Of a DNA stretch of 14,875 nt, positions 13,399-14,875 are shown in pieces. The notes beneath the pieces are model-generated. The model searched no databases. It was not told where the DNA came from and worked only from the letters and a program-made list of their open reading frames with translations. Numbering within the stretch: the stretch's first letter is position 1; the number at the start of each line of letters is the position of its first letter. Origin of the DNA: Euryarchaeota archaeon UBA82 (GTDB taxonomy: Archaea > Thermoplasmatota > Poseidoniia > Poseidoniales > Poseidoniaceae); NCBI GenBank assembly GCA_002496635.1, contig DAKQ01000008.1, positions 1 to 14,875 of the forward strand, given 5' to 3'. A program made the position numbers and the translations under genes.

Positions 13399-14875
13399 AC
13401 GGAATTCCGTTTGAACTCCACCCTCTTAACAAGTAGTATTGGTTCAAACATGCTTTTTCATCATCCTCATCAACAAAGGAAACCATTCCAGCAGCGATTC
13501 CAGCAGGAATTGGTTCGTTGCGAAGTCGCCATGAGAGCAGGTCTGCATCTCGGGGCTTAACACCAATCCGATTCCAATGCTCAACATTCCAAGTTCGAGC
13601 AAGATTCCATTGGTTCGATGCCCTTTGTATCAAATCATCCCATGTCGCAGTATCGCCTGTAATTGCATTCCAAGCATCGAGCATGACAGAATCTGGCGTT
13701 GCTCCTTTTGCAAAGGCACACAAGATCATAGAGTCTCGAATGACAATGCTATTTTGACTTTCAATCAGTTCGCTCATTAGATCTAAAGCGGATTCATTCG
13801 GAAGGCCTGTTGGTTCTTTGTACCCTGCTCGCATGTGAGACGCACCCACATTTGCAGTCATGTATGCCATTGCATTTCCTCGCTTCCCTCGAGGATCCCA
13901 TGCAGGTAAATCAAGACCTTTGCAATGAGCTGTTAGACGAGTTGCTGGATGGCCTGTAATTTCTTCAACATGCATCGAAAAGGCAACTGCACCGGATGCG
14001 AGAACCGAGAACAAATCATCGCAACCTGGTTGGGAATGAGCAAGCATTGCGAGAGCGAGTGGGGGCAATTCAGGTATTCCAAATTGCCAAGGTACTGCAT
14101 CTCCTTGCTTGTATCGACCAAACCCAAACGGTGCATGAAAATGGTCTGACCAATCTTCAGGCAGCCAATTGTGTTCAACTAATTCACAAACGATTGACAG
14201 GGCCGCGCCAGCAGAAATTGTGTCGATTCCCAACCGATTACAGGCATCATTTCCGTCCATGACATCGAGTGAACTTGTGAGACCGAGATTCGAACCAAGC
14301 ATTGCTAACGTTTCGTATTCAGGTCGATCTACTCGATCGAGATGAATCGGGCGTTTTCGTTGTTTTACTCCATCGATTGTTGGGCGGTCAGCAGCCTCAC
14401 ATGCAATTGGGCAAGGAGCACAGCAAGCGGATTGTTTAGCATCAGGTAATGATTCGTGCCAATACTCTCCTGACAATTCATGAGCATTTAGTTCGCTACG
14501 TACTTCCACTGTTGAGGTTCCACCTCGTACCTTGAGTTGTGAGAACTCAGGAATCATTGCATTTGTAGAACTGTAATTTGCAGTAGGCATTCGCCCATTT
14601 TCTGAGGCATATATCGGGCCACGACTTGTACCGAAGGAATAGAATGGGTCTCCTGAACGCCTTCTGAGGCCCATCTCTTCACGTTGTACTTTCACTGCAG
14701 AAGTAAGACTTGCATCGCTTGCGTAACGAATGTGTTCCTTTGTAGTGGATTTTACAGTCACCGCTTTGAGTCCTTTGAATCCAAAGGCTGCTCCAGTACC
14801 TCCACGTCCAGCTGCTCTTCTCCCAGCTGTAAGAGGACTTGCAATTCGTACTCCGTTTTCACCCGCAGGACCAAT
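13397..14875 (-). CDS. Aldehyde:ferredoxin oxidoreductase family tungsten/molybdenum enzyme (5' end outside window)
   Basis: The C-terminal 492 residues of an AOR-family enzyme, which oxidises aldehydes to acids with ferredoxin using a tungstopterin. The frame stays open to the right edge. The first visible residues, IGPAGEN, then GRRAAGRGGTGAAFGFKGLKAV, match the end of the pterin-binding N-terminal domain, so the GTG at 14761 is not the start. The cubane-cluster Cys are seen as C-A-P-C-P-I-A-C (Cys152, 155, 159 of the visible part), and a fourth at Cys386 in DSMILC. Other marks are RPEYETLAMLGSNLGL (184-199), NRLGIDTIS (213-221), KGLDLPAWDPRGKRGNAMAY (319-338) and the C-terminal WNAITG and NLARTWN blocks. 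In the DxxGLC motif Gly is Ile (DSMILC). About 130-200 N-terminal residues are missing. It ends 10 bp before the DUF1499 start on the same strand. The substrate is unknown. Confidence 0.93.
   Translation of the reverse strand: MGPAGENGVRIASPLTAGRRAAGRGGTGAAFGFKGLKAVTVKSTTKEHIRYASDASLTSAVKVQREEMGLRRRSGDPFYSFGTSRGPIYASENGRMPTANYSSTNAMIPEFSQLKVRGGTSTVEVRSELNAHELSGEYWHESLPDAKQSACCAPCPIACEAADRPTIDGVKQRKRPIHLDRVDRPEYETLAMLGSNLGLTSSLDVMDGNDACNRLGIDTISAGAALSIVCELVEHNWLPEDWSDHFHAPFGFGRYKQGDAVPWQFGIPELPPLALAMLAHSQPGCDDLFSVLASGAVAFSMHVEEITGHPATRLTAHCKGLDLPAWDPRGKRGNAMAYMTANVGASHMRAGYKEPTGLPNESALDLMSELIESQNSIVIRDSMILCAFAKGATPDSVMLDAWNAITGDTATWDDLIQRASNQWNLARTWNVEHWNRIGVKPRDADLLSWRLRNEPIPAGIAAGMVSFVDEDDEKACLNQYYLLRGWSSNGIP

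Noticed and set aside
14759..14761. GTG at 14761 as start of the AOR gene
   Set aside because: The codons upstream to the window edge encode conserved AOR sequence (GPAGEN, AAGRGGTGA), so the gene continues off the window.
1..14875. CRISPR array, tRNA, rRNA, insertion sequence or integrase
   Set aside because: Both strands were read for regular direct repeats, cloverleaf-like T-arm sequences, terminal inverted repeats and transposase or integrase motifs; none was found.

Overview
The window looks like a chromosomal piece from an uncultivated planktonic archaeon, most likely a Marine Group II (Poseidoniales) or related Thermoplasmatota lineage. The reasons are a TYW2/Taw2-type wyosine enzyme (archaea and eukaryotes only), a JAMM-motif protein, an aldehyde:ferredoxin oxidoreductase (AOR) family enzyme, very acidic secreted proteins held by one C-terminal membrane helix, a probable leaderless promoter, and a UvrC of the kind several euryarchaeal groups carry. 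The lineage is inferred from gene content and style; no rRNA or other phylogenetic marker is present.

Layout, left to right. (1) The 3' end of uvrC (+) meets, tail to tail, a 1015-residue surface protein gene (-). (2) Across a 45-65 bp divergent gap holding a near-perfect 20-bp palindrome lies taw2 (+), which runs 49 bp into the 3' end of a secreted, membrane-anchored cyclophilin (-). (3) A sugar and glycan block follows. On the minus strand are a GDP-fucose-synthase/ColC-like reductase and a ColD-like 3-dehydratase, coupled by a 4-bp GTGA overlap. On the plus strand, leaving the same ~90-bp promoter region, are two glycosyltransferases with TTG starts and nearly identical Shine-Dalgarno sites. 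Together these four genes suggest production of a GDP-linked 3,6-dideoxyhexose (colitose-type) and its use in a surface or protein-linked glycan. (4) A membrane-anchored S15/CocE-type serine hydrolase (+) ends 5 bp from a very acidic, Trp/Tyr-tailed protein (-). (5) A JAMM/MPN+ metal-dependent peptidase homologue (+) overlaps by 25 bp the end of a DUF1499 membrane protein (-), which sits directly behind an AOR-family enzyme (-) that runs off the right edge.

The gene density is extreme. Four convergent junctions overlap or nearly abut (4-bp overlap, 49-bp overlap, 5-bp gap, 25-bp overlap), leaving no room for ordinary intergenic terminators. I saw no tRNA, rRNA, CRISPR array, insertion sequence or integrase, and no gene-free stretch longer than about 90 bp. 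The best candidates for something new are the archaeal ColD/ColC-type pair (with a Thr in place of the usual epimerase Cys), the fungal-CAP59/CMT1-like glycosyltransferase beside it, and the divergent JAMM protein.
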